Shown here piece after piece: positions 45,733 through 59,600 of a stretch of 64,000 nt of DNA. Under the pieces are notes generated by a model. It searched no databases, was not told the origin of the DNA, and saw only the letters and a program-made list of their open reading frames with translations. The DNA comes from Brachynemurus nebulosus. Its lineage: Eukaryota; Arthropoda; Insecta; Neuroptera; Myrmeleontidae. The stretch lies in contig JAPWDM010000017.1 of NCBI GenBank assembly GCA_035578155.1, positions 5,840,482 through 5,904,481 on the forward strand, written 5' to 3'. Made by a program: the position numbers and the translations under genes. How positions within the stretch are numbered: position 1 is the first letter of the stretch; every line of letters starts with the position of its first letter.

Positions 45733-48700
45733 ATGGATATGATCTTCTGGAATTGTCACGGCTTTGAAAATGTTCAGGCTTTACTTGAAAATGAATTATG
45801 TAAAAGGTCGATATTTTTTGTTTTACAGAAACTTGGCTTGGATCACCTCCAGCATATTTTCCCACTAATATTTCTAATACGTTTAATGTAATAACTTCTA
45901 ATGGGACTCGAGATTTATCGCATGGACGGTATAGTGGTGGACTTTTAGTTCTTATAAGGAAAATATTTTGTTGCAATATTATTTTCACAGTATCACCTTT
46001 GGTTATTTTTAGATATAAAATTTAAGACTTTCAATTTTATTTTAGGTTTAGTGTATTTATCGCCAAATCTAGATACACGTACTTGCTTAGAATTGCTAGA
46101 ACACGAAATTTACTCAATTAAACAAACTCATGATAAAGAAATAGTATTGGTTGGAGACTTTAATGGACGCGTTGGTACCCTAAATCAGTTAAATCCAGAT
46201 ATTTGTATGGGCTCGAATCTAAATAATGCTAGATCAACTTTAGATTTTTTAACTAATTTCAGAGGTAGAGAGCTAGTTCGGTGTATGGAGGATCAAGATT
46301 TGCTACTGATCAATGGTCAAACAACTCATAACCCTCCTGCGCAGTATACATTTATTGGCAGTCAAGATTGTAGATTTGTGCTGGCTAACCTCCAATTTAA
46401 TTGCTCATGTTATCGACATGTCTGTATCATCTTTATCTTTATGTTATGATCATGTCTACTTAAAATAGACACAGATATTCCGATACCCCCTAGTAAAAAT
46501 AATTATTACGAAAATCTTGATATTCTACTATTTTTAGAAAATATACATGGATTCCCAATTAGAAATCCTGTTTTGAGGGAAACATAAACAATCAAATATT
46601 TATCTTTAATGAGGATTTAGACTTGGAAAATCTGTTAAATAATTTTACTAAAAATGTTCAAAATGCTGTAGAATTAGCAAATATGGCTACAACCTCCACG
46701 CACAGTAATTCCATCAGAAGAGGTAAACCTCGGTTTGATACCGAGTGTAAAGTTGCTAAGCGCGAAGTACAGGCTGCTTTTGTTAACTGTAAGGAGTGCA
46801 TTTTTTCACAGGAATCAACAGAAATTTATGCTAAGGTTAAAAAGAAATATCGTAATTTGATTACTGTAAAGAAGCGTACTTACTACAAAGACATTCAAAT
46901 GAAATTTCAAATACTCATAACTCCAGAGAATTTTGGTCACAAATTAGAAAATTTAACTGTAAGGCTGTGCGACATACTAACCCAATTAACATAACTGTTT
47001 GGAATCGTCACTTTTCAGATCTGTTTAGTGTTGTAGCCGAAGAAGTATCGAATATTTACTTCAGCTGTGATATTACTCTTAATCCCATTCATGATTTTTT
47101 TAGATCTTTACATTAGAATAGATGAATTAGAAAAGGCAATAACAAGTTCAAAAAGTGGCACATCATCAGGCACAGATGGTATCAATTATAATTTGTATAA
47201 AAATTTACCAACTTGTGGTAAGGACTATCTACTGAACTTCTTTAATAAATGTTTTGCCGATGGAGTTATTCCAAAAAAATTATCAGCAATTAAATTATGT
47301 CTATTATTTAAAAAGGGTGCACGAGACAACGTAGATAATTATAGAAGTCTGTCCTTACTTAATTGTATCACAAAATTATTCACGCAAATAATATATAATA
47401 GATTATTGGTGTGGGCCGAAAGTGAAAACAAACTTCCGAAATCACAATCTGGGTTTAGATCAGGCCGTGGTTGTACAGATAATTTATTTATACTGACCTG
47501 CGCAATCCAAAATCAACTTAAACAAAAAGGGCGAAAGCTATTTGCTGCGTTTATGGATTTTAGGAAAGCGTTTGACTCTATATCGCACTCATTATTATGG
47601 TTAAAACTAAAAAATCTAGGGGCCAGTCTGAAATTAATTACCCTAATTAAAAATCTGTACGAAAATGCGCATATCGACATAATTGATAATAATCCGCTAG
47701 ATACGGAAATCAAAATTAATCAGGGAGTATTACAAGGAGATTGTCTAAGTCCATTATTGTTTGCGCTTTTTATTTCAGATTTTGAATCATCTCTTTTTAA
47801 CTTTGGTGTTTATGGGGAAAATATTGAAAAAAACTTTGATCTAAATACGCTTTTTTATGCTGACGACCTTGTTTTACTTAATATAAGTATCGGTCATCTT
47901 AAAAAATCATTAATTTTTCTAGAAACGTATTGTTGTAATAATGTTCTAGAAATTAATTCTAATAAATCTAAAATTTTAATACTTAGTAAAACAGCTAGCG
48001 CATGTAGTGACAATTTCTATGTAAATGGACAATGTTTAGAAATAGTAAATGAATATGTGTACTTGGGTGTATTGTTCTCATCTTCTGGTATATTTCTCAA
48101 AGCAGCCAACTTTGCTAAAAGCAAGTCAAACTTAGCAATAAACCAAGTAAAAAGTATCTTGTGTAAAAACAAAGTAAATAATCATGGCGCAAGAACAAAA
48201 CTTTTTAAAAATATATTCACTTCTGTTCTTTTGTATACGGCGCTGAAATTTAGGCATTACGTTATTTTAATATCGTAGAAAGAGTGCAGATTCGGTTTTA
48301 CAAGTCTGTTTATTCACTATATTCTAAGACTGCTGATTATGTTGTGAGGAGGGATTTTGGTTTAATAAAATTGGAAGCTGTTGTATTTCGACGGATAATT
48401 AACTTTATGTTTGCATTAATGTTTTAATAAATTAAAAGCTTTAGATTCCTCTCCTTATAATGTTGTCAAATATAACTGGTTTTCGCAAGTGAGGGAGTTG
48501 TTGGCACGAATTTGTCAAACCGAACTTCTCAATGAGAACATAGTAGCTCTGGCTTCTGCTAAAAAACGTTTTGAAATTGTTAATGCCTATGAAAATTTAT
48601 TATCATCTAAAGACTCTCAAAAAATAGAGATTTCAAGTAGTAATTTTTCTACCATCATTTAGTAACAGTTAGCAATATACTAACCAGCTTAAATATGCCA

Positions 48701-49033
48701 CTTCGAATACTCAAAGTTTGTCATGAGCTAAGAACATCGAAAAATCAATGCATTGTGTTTTGCGATCGCAATTTCTTGCATCGAATTGATCCATCCATGC
48801 AATGTACTACTTGTAATTTATATGAGAATGAAACTTTATTCCATTTTATGATCAAATGCCCTATATATAATGTGACTCGAGCTAAGTTTCTCTGGAAATA
48901 TATTTTCTGTGATATTTCTGAAGAAAATTTCTTTGCAATATTTTGTAATTTCAGAAATATTCAGCAAGTATTTGATATTAGTAATTACATTTTACAAGCG
49001 TTAAGAACGCGTAAATTTATCTTAAATGTCTAG
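45733..49033 (+). pseudogene. LINE ORF2: APE endonuclease and reverse transcriptase, several frameshifts
   Basis: The N-terminal AP endonuclease is spread over two or three frames: MIFWNCHGF, then FTETWLGSP (catalytic Glu), then VLVGDFNGRVG and LLINGQTTHN (45,733-46,440). A linker follows (46,623-46,994). The RT is in one long frame (47,067-48,278) with SGTDGINYNLYK, the FMDFRKAFDSI box, GVLQGDCLSPLLFALF, the catalytic YADDLVLL and the YVYLGVLFSSSG thumb entry. It shifts after SVLLYTA. The C-terminal part (48,695-49,033) has a CTTC...H...C knuckle (CTTCNLYENETLFHFMIKC). ORF2 proteins nick target DNA and reverse-transcribe the LINE RNA there. At least four frameshifts or stops make this copy inactive. 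Confidence 0.9.
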
Positions 49034-49250
49034 ATTTGTCCAAAATACACTGTATGCAAATTATATGTTTTAAGATTATTTATCAAATCGATTTATTTAT
49101 TTAATTTGTATTCTCTCTGCACATAATATATAATTAATTATATGATACAAACGATAGAAACCATAGATACTACCTATATATGTAATTGTATAAACTTAAT
49201 TTGTACCTTTGCTCTTAGAACAAATATATTTATTTATTTTTATTTATTAT

Positions 49251-50841
<1,591 letters not shown>

Positions 50842-51024
50842 TTACGAACGTCCTTCGATCAAACGGTCGTGTGACTGTTTGATGATTGTACTGACAAACA
50901 GCTGTTCATTTATAGTGAATTCCAACCTGCCTATGTTCGCTAAGTCATCGATTTTACAAACATATGAATCAACGTTTGTCAATACGATGTGTTTATGTTT
51001 ATCATAAAATATGTGCTTCGCCAT
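50842..51024 (-). CDS. Unrecognised 60-codon ORF
   Basis: Starts with ATG in a good context (AATAATGGCGAAGCAC) and reads MAKHIFYDKHKHIVLTNVDS with mixed hydrophilic composition until TAG. I do not recognise it. It lies just outside the CXC-bearing element. It could be a first exon or chance; base composition is less AT-rich than the surroundings. Confidence 0.25.
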   Translation of the reverse strand: MAKHIFYDKHKHIVLTNVDSYVCKIDDLANIGRLEFTINEQLFVSTIIKQSHDRLIEGRS

Positions 51025-51750
51025 TATTTATTATTAATACAATAATAAACAAAACACTTTACTATAACAATATTCAAAACACCGGTTCGCAACAATACGT
51101 ACCTTAAAAAGTTCTAGTAACAAATACAACATTATTTTTTGCATTTATACATTTTCAGGGTTCAAATCATCCCTCAACTGTGTACTTAAAAATTTAAAAT
51201 TTGATGATATTTTCTTTATATATATATAAACAAAATATCATAAATTTATAAATTTTTAAGTATAAATAAATACATATACACCGGTCAATTTAAACATGCA
51301 AGGGTACAAAAATTAAGGGAGAGCTAAAAACTGGTATGAATGTTCGTAGCACCATTATAAATAAGTGTTGAAAGGTTCTCATCGATCCTGTACGTGGAAA
51401 AAATTTTATTCAAGGTCAAAAGTGTCAAAAATGGATTTTTCGCGTTTTTCAGCAAAACGGTAAGGTTAGACAAGAATTGTAAATTATCTATAAGAAATGT
51501 CTGAATACTTTTTTCCTAAGAGGCACTGTTTCGGAGATATAACTATTACAAAAGTTGTAATCTTCATAATTTGAACACGTTTCCACGCCACCTGTGAGGT
51601 AGTGTACTTAGCGGGTTCTTTTAAAGGGTTTCCCCGGTAGGCCTATTCCACGGTCTATGGTGATCCTGTTTAATTGGAAACTATTGAATAATAAAAAATA
51701 TTAGTATTGGGAATGATGAAAGCGGTATAGATATAAGAAAGTGAGGGAAA

Positions 51751-52059
51751 TTATTCGTCAGATTCATAATCGTCTAATATTTCAGCTTCGTCTTCTTCGT
51801 GTCCTTCTCCTTCTTGTTCTTGTTCTTCTTCTTGTTCTTCTTGTTGGGTGCAAATAAATTGCCTCGATAGCGATGCATCACATGTCTCCTCGTTGGTATC
51901 ATACGAATCCTCTTCTGTTGATGATTCAACATTAGAGCACGACTGACCCTGGCAACTAGTACATGCAAGAGAACAAAACAATCCGACTTTTTTGCAGCCA
52001 CATTTTGCATTACATCCGTTTTTACAATTACAAAATACTCCTGTCGCAGCATCCTGCAT
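51751..52059 (-). CDS. CXC (tesmin/TSO1-like) cysteine-rich protein, C-terminal fragment
   Basis: From the ATG at 52,059 the frame gives FCNCKNGCNAKCGCKKVGLF followed by CSLACTSCQGQSC, a dense C-x-C, C-x3-C pattern as in CXC/CRC DNA-binding modules, then a Ser/Thr and acidic Glu-rich tail ending YESDE. Upstream in frame are EIRYV codons before a stop, so the true protein was longer, and the part seen is its end. From memory, such CXC tails occur in large uncharacterised insect ORFs of mobile-element origin. Its place between inverted repeats and the diverged upstream copy at 39 kb support that. It could bind DNA. The function is inference. Confidence 0.65.
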   Translation of the reverse strand: MQDAATGVFCNCKNGCNAKCGCKKVGLFCSLACTSCQGQSCSNVESSTEEDSYDTNEETCDASLSRQFICTQQEEQEEEQEQEGEGHEEDEAEILDDYESDE

Positions 52060-52383
52060 AACATAGCGAATTTCGGTTTATAAAAATTAGTTTTGCTCGG
52101 AAACTAGTTGATATAGAACAATAGTTTAAAGACCTTTTTTATGTAATTTTTTCTCCTCTTTTAAAAAGGAGAAGAGAGAAAAATTGGGAGAAGAGTGAAA
52201 GGTGTAAAAATTTCGCAAAAATTGCTGATTAGGTGGAAATTTTTGCAAAAAACTACTTTTTTGCAAAAACAAAAAGCATGTTCCTGGCATCCGACGTGTC
52301 TGGCTAACGAACTTGTCAACGGTTTGGCATTTCCGACATTTTCACCGAATTTCGTAATCCTAGGACATTTCGTTCGAGAGTTA

Positions 52384-52511
<128 letters not shown>

Positions 52512-52897
52512 TTTAGTGAATATTATTTTCGGTTTCTAGGGACCTCAAAACAAGTTTCTACCGTAGCCCCGGGCTCAAGTCGCGTCATGACGGCTGTAAT
52601 AGCTGAATTCCATTCTGGAAATTCGCTAAAATTGTGTTGGAGTTTTTCCGGCGCAGATGGGAGATTTTTTATAATAGTTATATCTCAGAAAGGGTGGCTC
52701 TTAGGAAAAAAATATTGAAACATTTTTTATAGATATACAAATATATTTTTTATATATGATATACAAATTTTGGCTGACCAAATTTTATGATAAAACTTAC
52801 CGTTTTGCTGAAAACCGCAAAAATCCATTTTTGCCACTTTGACCTTGAATAAAATTTTTTCCACGTACAGTATCGATGAGGACTTCTCAACACTTAT

Positions 52898-53123
52898 TTA
52901 TAATGGTGTTTCGAACATTCGTACCAATTTTCAGCTCTCCCCTAATTTTTGTACCTTTACTACTATTTTTAGGGCTAAATTGATCAGATTAATAATTGAA
53001 ATCTGCTGCGGACATGCGCAAAAAATGTTCATATAAATCAGGAGGTCCATTTCGTAATTCAGTCATCAACTGATTATAAAAGCCCCTTGTTGATTTTACT
53101 TTTCGCGAACCAATATTCTACTA
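52898..53123. repeat. Direct duplication, copy 1
   Basis: Matches 53,767-53,998 at about 95 percent by eye (AATCTGCTGCGGACATGC, ATAAATCAGGAGGTCCATTT, ATTATAAAAGCCCCTTGTTG). Its left part is also the outer end of the CXC element's right arm. Confidence 0.9.
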
Positions 53124-53426
53124 ATTTTGAACCTTGAAAATTTGTGGATGCAAAAAATAATGTTACATTTATTACTAGAGCTCTACATAGTATATATAAA
53201 CAAAATATAAATTTATAAATTTTGAAGTACACACATGAAGGGGTGGTTTCAACCCCTAAAAATTTGTAGATGCAAAAATTGTGTAAATAAAAATATGCAG
53301 TATTTGTTTTAATAAAATAAACGCACAAACCAATCGCAAAAGTTATATCAAAAAATATAAAATTAATATAATTTTTTGTCTCATAATATAGCCTCACCTT
53401 TCAAAAATTACGTATATTTTTAATAA
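53124..53426. other. Non-coding block resembling 51.1-51.25 kb in reverse
   Basis: AACATTATTTTTTGCAT, the (A)GGG(G)TT-AA-CCA-CCCT block and TTTATAAATTTT phrases recur in inverted order at 51,110-51,260. No gene. Confidence 0.5.
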
Positions 53427-53766
53427 TTAATAACTGGTTGAGCCTCCTTTATTTTCCACTATTTGTGAAATTTTTGTTGAAATATTTTCATATAAATTCC
53501 TCACATATTCCATTGGGATTTCGCGCCATTTACGTCTAATATTTTCTTTCAATTTTATTTTTTTAAATTATATTGTTTCCCGTCGTCGTATCCGTTGCGG
53601 GACGAATAACTCGGTACGCTTTCGAAGGTATTGAGATCAGGTGATCTTGTTGGTCGTGTAAAATAGATCAATTTCTTTGTTTAAACCATCCTGTACACAC
53701 TTAGCATTGTGAATTGAGACATTATCCTGCTCAAATATCCACTCTGGGGCCTGTAAAACCTCATCT
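53427..53766 (-). pseudogene. Tc3-type transposase, C-terminal third
   Basis: On the minus strand the fragment starts DEVLQAPEWIFEQDNVSIHN, with the second catalytic Asp in EQDN. It runs through a degraded central block with a TGA after NKIT, and ends WREIPMEYVRNLYENISTKI and ENKGGSTSY before TAA, the usual C-terminus of Tc1/Tc3-like proteins. The SPDLNPIE segment with the catalytic Glu is deleted or mutated beyond recognition, and another stop (TAA) follows RRRET. The fragment is cut at 53,766 exactly where the second copy of the 226-bp duplication begins, so it was captured between the two copies. Dead. Confidence 0.8.
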
Positions 53767-53998
53767 GTTATTTATAATGGTGTTCCGAACATTCGTACCA
53801 ATTTTCAGCTCTCCCCTAATTTTTGTACCTTTACTACTATTTTTAGGGCTAAATTGATCGGATTAATAATTGAAATCTGCTGCGGACATGCTTAAAAATT
53901 TTCATATAAATCAGGAGGTCCATTTCATAATTCAGTCATCAATTGATTATAAAAGCCCCTTGTTGATTTTACTTTTCGCGATCCAATATCGTACTAAT
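53767..53998. repeat. Direct duplication, copy 2
   Basis: See 52,898-53,123; same orientation. The match ends at TCGCGATCCAATATCGTACT. Confidence 0.9.
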
Positions 53999-54710
53999 TT
54001 TTTTTTTTTATGTTTTTGATTGGCATATTTTCTTTTTAAATTCGTGGCAACAACGAAAGCAACCGCAATTTTATTTTTGACATTTTTGTCAACACACATA
54101 AAATATCAAAACAAAACTAAGAAAAGTTAAGTAGAAAAAATAAATGAATGTATCGAGATACAAATGTTACAGCTAGTGTACACACTTGGTGCAATACATT
54201 GCAACAGATTGTATCACGAATCCTCGATACCATGTTGCAGATACAAATGTAGCGCGAAACATGTCTTTAAGTGTACACATCATTGCAACCGCTACAATTG
54301 TATCAAGTCGACTCCTACCATTAAGGTTTTAGGGAACCATCGCAAGCAACTGTTCGCGACCGCTGCGCTGGTGGCCTGTTTGCTATAAATTAAATATGCC
54401 CGCCATTGAGTAATACCACTTTTATATGTTCTAGGATGGGAAGAATCCATTTCTTACGTCTAATTTGTTTTAGAATCAATTTCGGGGTAATTACGTATTT
54501 TAATATGACAGATTAGACCATAGAATGCAAGGTAAAAAAACAATTTCTTTTATTAATTGTATGTGACTTATTAATAAAATTACAAAATATATAAAGAAAC
54601 ATAAATGATTGACACAAGTACGATAGAAACTGACGTAAATTACAGCTTTGCAAACAGACATTACTTGTTATTTCATATGTCATGACACCAAACAACAACA
54701 ATTGGGGATA
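53999..54710. other. Intergenic, no supported gene
   Basis: A 74-codon frame from 54,164 is Cys/His containing (CCRYKCSAKHVFKCTHHCNR) but overlaps repeated GATACAAATGT and ATTGCAAC(A/C) phrases and has no recognisable family, so it is left as unassigned. Confidence 0.4.
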
Positions 54711-55334
54711 CTACGATTAGTACGGCGCCAAGATTTGATGACACTTCCTTATAGAACTTGACAAAATAAAACGAAAAACAAGAATACAATTTTTCGAGAT
54801 CTCGCTTCGTTCTCGAGATATCGATCGTTAAACTTGTATTTAAGGTTACCCTTTGCCCGAAAGTTAGGCTAGTTATGACAATAAACTTCGATTTTTAATA
54901 TAAAAACTAAGTGGTGAGGTTAGTCAAGGTTACCTTTTGCCCGAAGGTTAGGCCAGTTTTGACAATAAGCTTCGATTTTTGATATAAATATATTTCACCA
55001 ATATTTCGCCAAATACAATATATCCGAATTTCATGAAAACTTAAATACAAGTTTAACGAATCGATATCTCGAAAACTAAGGCGAATTTCAAAAATTTTTT
55101 ACTTTTTATTTTTTGCTTAGAATGCCAAAATCTATCAGATCCGCTTGTCAAATTTTGTCGCCTCGAATATCGTACTCGTGTCCACATCCCATACATACAA
55201 TATATTGGAATTCAAAAACAAGTTTAACTCGAAAACGAAGCGAAACCTCGAAAAATTTTATTCTTGCTTTTCGTTTTATTTTGTCAAGTTCTATAAGGAA
55301 GTGTCATCAAATCTTGGCGCCGTACTTATCGTAG
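54711..55334. mobile_element. MITE, 624 bp, about 100-bp terminal inverted repeats
   Basis: CTACGATTAGTACGGCGCCA with AGATTTGATGACACTTCC at the left pairs with GGAAGTGTCATCAAATCTTG and GCGCCGTACTTATCGTAG at the right. Inside is a direct repeat of about 82 bases (GGTTACC(C/T)TTTGCCCGAA, GTTAGGC(T/C)AGTT, CTTCGATTTTT) at 54,843-54,985. Confidence 0.9.
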
Positions 55335-56121
55335 TCTTGCCTTAAATAGCAATGAATATCCATGACTTGCATCTGGAAGATGAATTCAGTAGGATACCCA
55401 TTCTTTGGTTCTGTCATTTCATTCTTAACCACATTTACTGTAACTAGGGATTTCAGACGATTTCGACAGATTACAGATTTGGCATTGATTCAGGAGACTT
55501 CAGTATACAAATCCAGCGTCCGTCATTATAATTTACGATAAATAAATTATAAATAAATGTTTAAAGACAATAATAAATAGAAAAAATAGAGAAACTTCAA
55601 GCACAATTAAAATAATCAGTATGCACAATTAATTATTTGACATTTACAAGTAAACAACGAAACGAAGTCTTTTTCCTCTATTTCCGTGGTTACTCTTGAA
55701 TGGGCATTTCCATGCCGAGTTACGTCATGGCGGGTTCAGTTTCCTTTAAAATTCATTTAAAATATTATGTTTTAAAATATTTTTTTTTATTAAAATTAAC
55801 AAATTAAAAGATTTTTTACTGTCATTATTAAATTTCCATATTCTACTAGAATATAAAAAAAATATTTAAAATTTATTTAGACTATATGCATATTGCCTAT
55901 TCGCCATACTTTATATTAGCCAAAACACTTTTTTTACCTAAAGGACGGCTAGGTTTAGATAAACTTGCCGTCCCTTTTGTTTTTCATGTTTTCTCGAAAA
56001 AGGTAAGAACATCTAATTTTTTATTAGCACATCTAAAAACCTAAAATACACCTATTTGTTATCTACTAGTTTTTTGTGATTTTGCAAATTTTTTTGGGGG
56101 GGGGCGGCGGCTAGCTTTGTG
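55335..56121. other. AT-rich intergenic
   Basis: No gene; a G10 run followed by CGGCGGCTAG lies at 56,094-56,113, directly before the exon-like start. Confidence 0.45.
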
Positions 56122-56205
56122 ATGGCGTCAAACAGCGAACTTGATACCAGCTTTGGTGTCGTGAGTGTACAAAGCGTGGTCTTGATGGAGGGATGGGTGA
56201 CACAG
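56122..56205 (+). CDS. Possible first coding exon ending at CAG/GTAACT
   Basis: From ATG at 56,122 (GTGATGGCG) 28 codons read MASNSELDTSFGVVSVQSVV then LMEGWVTQ and end exactly at CAG followed by GTAACT, a good splice donor. The stretch is much less AT rich than its surroundings and follows a GC-rich patch. I found no second exon and do not recognise the peptide. In another frame a 63-codon ORF overlaps it, so chance is possible. Confidence 0.25.
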
Positions 56206-56384
56206 GTAACTATAAACATCTGATCGGCTTACTCTTATTGTGTATGGTTTTATGGCTTGGGTTGCTCGCTGTAACAGTTTTGCGTTTGCTGAAACAGTAC
56301 GCACTATACATGCACGACACCGTGTTTGTCATCTGGAAGAAATTACAAAGAACTGATCGAAGTGAATTTTTAAAGAGTGCGTGA
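56193..56384 (+). CDS. Possible single-pass membrane micropeptide, 63 codons
   Basis: MGDTGNYKH is followed by a strongly hydrophobic segment (LIGLLLLCMVLWLGLLAVTV, about residues 10-29), a short basic stretch, a second weaker hydrophobic stretch and a charged tail (KKLQRTDRSEF) to TGA. It overlaps the exon-like start at 56,122 in another frame, so at most one of the two is likely real. Not recognised. Confidence 0.25.
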   Translation: MGDTGNYKHLIGLLLLCMVLWLGLLAVTVLRLLKQYALYMHDTVFVIWKKLQRTDRSEFLKSA

Positions 56385-57344
56385 TGTAATATGTGTATAT
56401 GTAGCCCATTAAATTTACAACTTCTTATATCACATTCTTAACAACGGAAATTTTTGAAATATTATTTATAACTGTTTCTGTATGAATATGTTTTAATTTT
56501 CTTAATTGCGTGATCCCACAATTAATGGCGGTATGACCTTCCTTTGCGACTACGTAGTTACGCCAATTCTATACATAAACCAGCACAATAAAGTTAATGC
56601 TAAATAAATAAGAAAAGCAAAAGGAAGAAAACAACTAGATGATCTTACAATTTTATTTTATTTTGTTTTCTATGGTGTACAACGTAGAAAACGTATTGCT
56701 GTAAATAGATGCAATATTTTATAAATCTAATAACATTATTATAGTGTAACAATATGGCATTGTTACAAATATAATTATATACACAATAGAATAAGTAAAT
56801 TATGATTATACCAGAGCAGTGGTGGTGAACTTAATGCAACCAAGAACGACGATGACATTAACATTCTCATTTCTGGTACCAACACCTATGTAGGTAGGCA
56901 CTCACACTCTATATTTATACAATACTATATTTCACGAACAGATAGAGTAATTATTATGCAGTATTGTGTATATAGTTGTGTACAAATACCAATCTTTCGT
57001 TGATTGTCCATTACTATCCGTATGACAATAATCAGTCACAGTTAAGAAGTATTCTATCAAGTGCTTTTCTTACTATATCTGTTGCTGTTGGTGAAAACAA
57101 CTACACTCGCATCAGTGCACACAAGTAAATGATGCACTCTGAAACAATGGATACGTTTGTGATATCAAGCGCTTGTAGTAGCTTTATAATACATTTTTAA
57201 TAAACTGTATTATCAATAAAATGTTGCTTTAAAATGTCACCAGCAAATAGATATCAAGTGCTAGGCTACTACAAGCTGCTGCCAAACACTTCACATCACG
57301 AATACAACCATTTTCCTTTAAATCGCTACTGTATATATAGTCGC
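56385..57344. other. AT-rich intergenic
   Basis: A loose inverted pair around GATATCAAG(C/T)GCT (57,162 and 57,252) and AGTAGCT lies at 57,160-57,275. No gene. Confidence 0.45.
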
Positions 57345-57493
57345 GTCAATGAATACATAAAAAAGGCAATCTTCGGAAGTCCTCAAAAACAGCTTCGATT
57401 TTGATGATTTTTTTTTTAAATTTTTGTTTTTCTATATTATTTAAAATCAGAAACCTTTCAGAGGGGGGAAATAATTATTTATATTGTTTAAGG
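57345..57493. repeat. Direct repeat pair, copy 1
   Basis: Shares TCGCGTCAAT, GGAAGTCCTC, CGATTTTGATGATTTTTTTT, ATCAGAAACCTTTCAGAGGG and AATAATTATTTATATTGTTT with 57,713-57,862. Confidence 0.9.
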
Positions 57494-57712
57494 GGGGCCA
57501 CTAGTGTATGACCGCCTGAAAAAAGGTAATTTTTGGGAATTTTTTTAAAGGAAACTACTGTATGGAATGTTCTAATATTTTACGGGTATATTCGCTGATA
57601 TATAATAAATTCATGATAAAATTTTTGGACCAAAAAATTGAAAATCCAGTGAGTTATTCGCGATCTCCCAAGCCTCCAAAAAAAAAGTTCCGCTACTGCT
57701 GCAGTGATAGCG

Positions 57713-57862
57713 ACAATCGCGTCAATAAAGGGTTTTCCTAGGAAGTCCTCGGAAACAGCTCCGATTTTGATGATTTTTTTTTTAAATTTTTGTTTTTTTT
57801 TTTTATATTATTTAAAATCAGAAACCTTTCAGAGGGTGGAAATAATTATTTATATTGTTTAA
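57713..57862. repeat. Direct repeat pair, copy 2
   Basis: Same orientation as copy 1, start-to-start distance about 370 bases. Confidence 0.9.
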
Positions 57863-59130
57863 AAAATATATATTCTTTTTATGTATGTCACATTTTATGT
57901 CGCATACGTATATATAATACTACATACGCATGTACCGGCGGTGGCAATAATGACTATAACAATCAAAACGTGATCAAAACAATTGAACTACACTCATCCA
58001 CTGCTACCGAATGAGTGACTACTAAGTAGCCTAACTTGCTCAGAACTGCACACTGCAAATTACACGATAGAGATAGTAGTGCCGGTTCTGTATTCTGTGA
58101 TTTTTATAATTTTAATTTTTTCGGAATTCCCAAAGATAATATTTATACGCTACAGCATTAGCGTTTTTTGTCCGCACTCTGAATTGTTGGCCTCGGACCT
58201 TTACAGGCCCTGTAGCAATAAATTTCACACTCGAAATTAAAAATCACGCTTTTATCCCTTAGTGTATATTATTTTTAACCTCTTGAATCGTAAGTTGGCG
58301 TATACTTAGCACATAACTTGTTGCGTAAACAGCATTTACTATTCTGTTGTCTCATTACCATAGTTACAAAACTCAAAAAACTTACTTTCGGAAGAACATA
58401 ATTAACGCTTACAACCAATTAGTAAATAAATTTTTCTGTGGAGATAGTATTTTATAAACACTTACTATTTATTTTTACTAAAATTGCATTTTCTATTAAT
58501 TTTACTAATTTTTACACATTTTTTCACTTTTATTCACTATTTTTTCGGTTGAAGAAATAACTTACTCGTACTCAATCCGTAAGTTTAGTTAGTTGGCCGT
58601 GGATACTTAAGAATTCTCGCCTTACAACCACGGATTCTCAAACTGCATCCGATACCACAAAAATCACACTTAGATCCTCTCTAAGTAATATACTATTGCA
58701 TTTGTATTATTTCAAAGCCAATCCTCTGACAGAAATTATTTTTTGTTAAGTTGTAGACAATTCTGGCTGTTGATTCTAGCACTAACCTGATTGAATTTAA
58801 TCTTGAACTCTGTTTGAAAATAATTTACTATTAAGTATTTGCTTTCCGCATTTACGTTATTAACTTGGTCGCGATTCATTCAATAAAATCCTATCAATAT
58901 AATATTTTTATGTTACTTCCAATCTATGACAAGATCGTCATAGGAATTTTCAATACGGTCGTATGATCTTAAGCACATTCAAATTTTTTTATACAAATTA
59001 TTTCCAGAAAATAAATAAATACAATAAATCCAAGAAAACTTAATTATTGTAATGTCTCATAAAATATCAGCAAATGACATACATGCATTTTAATGAAAGC
59101 ACAATAAAATTTAGAACCGTTTTGTATGTA
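57863..59130. other. Intergenic, no supported gene
   Basis: AT rich. Two phrases with AAAATCAC(G/A)CTT followed by CTAAGT or TTAGTGTATAT (58,243 and 58,669) hint at a degraded duplication. Confidence 0.4.
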
Positions 59131-59600
59131 GGGGAGGGTGGGGATGTTTGGGACAATTTTCAGTGATTATTTTTTCTACGTCTTATAATTTTAGCTTAAA
59201 GAACCAGAACAATTGCAAATGGTAAAGTAACTTTTCAGCTATATTGTGATATTTTTTTTAAAGTTAAAATAATAAAAATTTGAATTAAAATAACAATTTT
59301 CTTAAAGTATATCAAATGTCCCAATCCTCCCTACCCTGGGGAGGTTTGGGACTGTGCTCGGGGAGGTTTGGTATATATAATAAAACTAAAAGATATCACT
59401 CAAAATCTTTGTATTTTTGCATTACTAAAGTAATTGAAATTAAATTAACAATAGTTTAGGCATTAGAAACTAAAATAATAATAATAACATAATTATTTGA
59501 TTCTAAAACAGTCAAGTTCATGAAAAATTTTATAACTAAATCCCGCTACATGATGTCTTTCTTCCAAAAAATTCAGGTTTTTAATTACATGGAAAGGTTA

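Larger units (their letters stand above)
42180..49250 (+). mobile_element. APE-type LINE, near full length, interrupted between its ORFs
   Basis: The order 5' leader, ORF1, ORF2 (endonuclease, RT, C-terminal zinc motif), and an A/T-rich 3' end with TATTTATTTTTATT repeats gives a complete LINE. A DNA transposon with flanking sequence (43.24-45.72 kb) separates ORF1 from ORF2. The left limit is approximate. There is no RNase H domain, which argues against the I clade; CR1/Jockey-like clades fit better, but this is inference. Confidence 0.85.

Noticed and set aside
54164..54388. 74-codon Cys/His-containing frame
   Set aside because: Cys spacing follows repeated DNA phrases and not a known zinc-finger pattern.
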